A stretch of DNA of 64,000 bases from JAGNKE01 sp964583335 (GTDB lineage: Bacteria; Pseudomonadota; Alphaproteobacteria; Micavibrionales; Micavibrionaceae): the NCBI GenBank assembly GCA_964583335.1, contig CAZOVG010000005.1, positions 157,358 to 221,357 on the forward strand, given 5' to 3'. The notes below the pieces were generated by a model. It was given only the letters and a program-made list of their open reading frames with translations. It had not been told where the DNA came from and made no database searches. Both the position numbers and the translations under genes were made by a program. This document shows, in pieces, positions 61,944 through 64,000 of the stretch (positions within the stretch are counted from its first letter, which is position 1; every line of letters begins with the position of its first letter).

Positions 61944-62121
61944 AGGCGAACTCCAGAGGCACCATAGGGGCGAATTTCGGGCAGGAATCAGGCTCCGGCC
62001 CTTACCCCTATGCTGGCCCAGAATGGCTGTTAAGACAATGGTTTGGTCATAAAAAAATAAGGGTTCTGTGGTAGGCTTGATGGATTGTAACGCCTTGCAG
62101 TTACATGCTTTTACGGGATGG

Positions 62122-62150
62122 TTGATTTTTATTTTACAGAACAATAGGAT
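62122..62150 (+). promoter_or_regulatory. Likely sigma-70-type promoter of the small lipoprotein gene
   Basis: TTGATT (62122-62127) and TAGGAT (62145-62150) are spaced by exactly 17 bases and each match the consensus at four of six positions. The start codon at 62193 is about 40 bases downstream. Confidence 0.45.
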
Positions 62151-62192
62151 GCGGGTGCCATTCGGGCATAAGTTTTTCAGGGAGTTGAGGGT

Positions 62193-62450
62193 TTGAAACG
62201 CATTTCGGAATTGCTGATCGGGACTTCGTTCGCCGCGCTGGCGGGTTGTGGCTCATTGTCCGGGGGGATTACAGGTCGTGACGATCCCGATGGATATGAG
62301 CGGATCAGTAAAGCGCAAACCGGAAACACGACGGTCTTTAATCTGCGTAACGGCTGTGTCGTTACCGAGACGATCACGCAAGAACCGAACCTCTACCGCT
62401 TTCACGGCGAGATGAAATGCCCGTGGGACGAAGAGAAGGCGGAGCCTTGA
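62193..62450 (+). CDS. Small putative lipoprotein
   Basis: An 85-residue product from a TTG start at 62193, with AGGGAG eight bases upstream. The N-terminal MKRISELLIGTSFAALAGCG has a lipobox LAGC (cysteine at residue 19). The rest is polar and short, with two further cysteines (NGCVVTE and MKCPWDE) that could form a disulphide. No family is recognised. Convergent with the next gene, four bases apart. Confidence 0.62.
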   Translation: MKRISELLIGTSFAALAGCGSLSGGITGRDDPDGYERISKAQTGNTTVFNLRNGCVVTETITQEPNLYRFHGEMKCPWDEEKAEP

Positions 62451-62454
62451 GGTT

Positions 62455-63051
62455 TCATCGGTTGTAACGGGTTTTTTCCGAAATTTTCTGGTTCGAGCGT
62501 TTTATCTGCTCGTAAATTTCCTGAGCGGCTTTGCGGCCTGTTCCCTCGTCGTTTGAGTCGATGTATGTGATGACAAGGCCCGCAGAGAGTTTCTTAAAAA
62601 AAATGTGATACGAGTACATATTAATAGGAATTTTTGACTCTTTGTCTTCATAGAAGATGTTCATGCATACTGTGGTTAAGTATGAGTTGTCTTCGCAAAC
62701 CGTGGGCTTTTCAATTTTCGTGTAGTCCTTTTGTCCACTGTCATAGGTTTCAGAAAAAAAACTAAAAACTCCTTTTATGAACTCCTTTTTAGTTGTTGCT
62801 TCATCAAACGTACTTTTAGACTTTGCATACTGCATCATCATCATGGACCCTGCGGCAACAACTAAGTTACCCCACGGATCATAGCCATCAGTGCTTGCTC
62901 CGCCTTTTCCTTTATATAAATCATCGTTGATTTGTATGGTGACAAACCGCTCCGGCAACTCGATCGTGAAGTAAGCGGTCTTGATCGTTTTCGCGTGTGC
63001 GGTTAACGGCGCAAGGATTAGTAGCAGCGTCAGGACAAGTTTCTTGATCAT
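62455..63051 (-). CDS. Exported protein of unknown function, AT-rich centre
   Basis: A 198-residue protein with a Sec signal (LVLTLLLILAPLTAHA, cleavage near residue 20). The mature domain begins KTIKTAYFTIELPERFVTIQIN and contains two cysteines in VCEDNSYLTTVCMN that may pair. It ends in a basic tail. The middle of the gene is strikingly AT-rich: about 34 per cent G+C by hand count over 62581-62820, while the first and last parts are near 50 per cent. No family is recognised. The gene and the small lipoprotein converge. Confidence 0.6.
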   Translation of the reverse strand: MIKKLVLTLLLILAPLTAHAKTIKTAYFTIELPERFVTIQINDDLYKGKGGASTDGYDPWGNLVVAAGSMMMMQYAKSKSTFDEATTKKEFIKGVFSFFSETYDSGQKDYTKIEKPTVCEDNSYLTTVCMNIFYEDKESKIPINMYSYHIFFKKLSAGLVITYIDSNDEGTGRKAAQEIYEQIKRSNQKISEKTRYNR

Positions 63052-63086
63052 GCGTTCACTATAAAATATCTGCCGCGTAATCGGTC

Positions 63087-63116
63087 AAAGAAAAAGGCGG
63101 CCTTGAAGCCGCCTTT
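63087..63116. terminator. Bidirectional rho-independent terminator
   Basis: Nine-base perfect stem AAAGGCGGC (63093-63101) and GCCGCCTTT (63108-63116) with a six-base loop. An A-run precedes it (63087-63095) and T-rich sequence follows, so it can end transcription of the minus-strand gene at 63145 and also work on the plus strand. Confidence 0.85.
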
Positions 63117-63144
63117 CGTTTTTCTGGTCAACTATGCGCCGCTG

Positions 63145-63903
63145 TTACTGTGCGGGCTTCGAGACGGGGGGCAGGGTTTTGGCGATCTCGTTTTCCTTGC
63201 CGAGGCAGGTGGGGTGGCCGAAGCCGCCCGCGCTTTTGCCGTCAGCGATGTCGAAGATGATCGCGTCGGTCTTGTCCGCCGCCACGCCGGAGGGGACGTA
63301 ATCGAGCTTCAGCGCGTTGCGGACGCGCCAGGCGATGTTATGGTCGGCGCAGGATGTATCGCCCGACACACCGAGGCCGCCGACGATTTCGCCCTTGTCG
63401 TTATAGAGCGCCACGCCGCCGCCGAAGACGTTGACGCCGCCGACGCGTTCGCCCGCCATCGGGTCTTGCGGGGAGCCGAATTCCGAGGCATCGCCGTCAT
63501 AGGCCGCGTCGGTGTCCACGGGGTTGCTCTCCTGCAGGCCGAAGAGGCTTGCGCCCGGCTGGACCGCCGAGAACAGGTTGGCGGTGGAGAGGGCGAGGCC
63601 CTTGAGGCTGAAGGCGTTGGCGGTGTTGGCCTTTTGCGCGGAGATCACGCGGCTGCCCGGCCATTGCGCGTCCACCGTCTCGCCCGTGTAGACCACGGCG
63701 CAGACGATGCCGGAGCGGTCAACCAACGTGCCCCACATGTCGAGGTTGAGGCCGCCGTTATCTTTCGCGCGGGCGTCCTTCAGCGCGGCCTGCACCTGCG
63801 CATAGGCGGGCAGGTCGGCGCACGTGCCGCTTGCCGCGTGGGCGGGCAGGGGCAGGGCGAAGAGGGCGAGCGCCATAAGGGCGGCGGCGGACAATCTGGT
63901 CAT
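63145..63903 (-). CDS. Exported GlcG/HbpS-like (DUF336) protein
   Basis: A 252-residue protein with a Sec signal (ALMALALFALPLPAHAASG, cleavage near residue 24). The mature part has the GlcG/HbpS fold: an N-terminal helix AYAQVQAALKDARAKDNGG, then the strand WGTLVDRSGIVCAVVYTG, then SRVISAQKANTANAFSL near residue 83, then NVFGGGVALYNDKGEIVGGLGVSGDTSCADH near residue 155. HbpS in Streptomyces binds haem. Here the cysteines (VCAVV and SCADHN) and the C-terminal CLGKENE are extra. Haem binding is not shown by the sequence. Single gene with a terminator downstream. Confidence 0.83.
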   Translation of the reverse strand: MTRLSAAALMALALFALPLPAHAASGTCADLPAYAQVQAALKDARAKDNGGLNLDMWGTLVDRSGIVCAVVYTGETVDAQWPGSRVISAQKANTANAFSLKGLALSTANLFSAVQPGASLFGLQESNPVDTDAAYDGDASEFGSPQDPMAGERVGGVNVFGGGVALYNDKGEIVGGLGVSGDTSCADHNIAWRVRNALKLDYVPSGVAADKTDAIIFDIADGKSAGGFGHPTCLGKENEIAKTLPPVSKPAQ

Positions 63904-64000
63904 CGGGGAAACTCCATACGGGTGAATGTCATTCAGGCGGGGTTATAACGCAATACGGCGCTATGTAGAAGCCTAAAGATTTGCGAAAGAAAGTGGTGGG

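Overview
The window looks like a chromosomal segment of an alphaproteobacterium. The evidence is the run of gene neighbourhoods usual in that class: bolA, a J-domain gene, cobS and cobT; ftsE, ftsX, a YdcF-like gene and plsC beside tyrA; lysA preceded by a small lipoprotein and followed by a DUF4175 protein; aroK, aroB and a CorC-like gene next to xerD; and a CarD regulator and a DUF2336 protein. I cannot name the genus from sequence alone. There is no rRNA, tRNA, insertion sequence, prophage or CRISPR array that I can see. Genes are tightly packed, with many 1-14 base start/stop overlaps, and no stretch over 300 bases lacks a gene.

Layout. 1-9 kb: the end of a DUF2336 gene, pgk, a proline iminopeptidase, a secreted nuclease-like protein, an M48 lipoprotein protease, a phosphoesterase-fold protein that has lost its metal ligands, carD, and LD-carboxypeptidase. 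9-13 kb: photolyase coupled to a PaaK/CapK-like ligase, and a DHH phosphoesterase. 13-19.5 kb: a cell-surface glycosylation cluster with a GT2 polyprenyl-phosphate glycosyltransferase, a GtrA-like flippase and three related membrane GT-C proteins, the last coupled to clpX. 20.9-25.4 kb: sufE, an AT-rich lipoprotein, an exported protein, hisS with an AT-rich internal patch, and two tandem paralogues of unknown function. 25.4-30.5 kb: cobT and cobS separated by a small reversed gene, then the J-domain gene, bolA and a ribbon-helix-helix protein.

30.5-42.5 kb: accA, xerD, a large exported repeat-like protein and a 47-residue membrane peptide read one way; aroK, aroB and a CorC-like protein the other way; then an aldo/keto reductase, a FAD oxidoreductase and secA. 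42.7-48.2 kb: a parvulin foldase, mutT, a methyltransferase, metA, chorismate mutase and tyrA. 48.2-58.8 kb: a PlsC-DUF2125 fusion, a YdcF-like protein, ftsX, ftsE, a repeat protein, a zinc-ribbon membrane protein whose 3' end overlaps a DUF4175 gene on the other strand, lysA, a small lipoprotein and a TlpA-like thioredoxin. 58.9-64 kb: a pentapeptide-repeat protein, etfA/etfB, two small exported proteins and a GlcG/HbpS-like exported protein.

Most genes serve housekeeping: glycolysis, aromatic amino acids (aroK, aroB, chorismate mutase, tyrA), lysine and methionine synthesis, fatty acid and phospholipid synthesis (accA, plsC), division (ftsEX), protein export and folding (secA, parvulin) and electron transfer (etfAB). 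The unusual signals are the degenerate phosphoesterase, the three-paralogue GT-C cluster, the hisS composition patch, the PlsC fusion, the antisense 3' overlap at 53.6-53.8 kb, the CIRCE-like half-site inside the cobST locus and the very small membrane gene at 34.6 kb.
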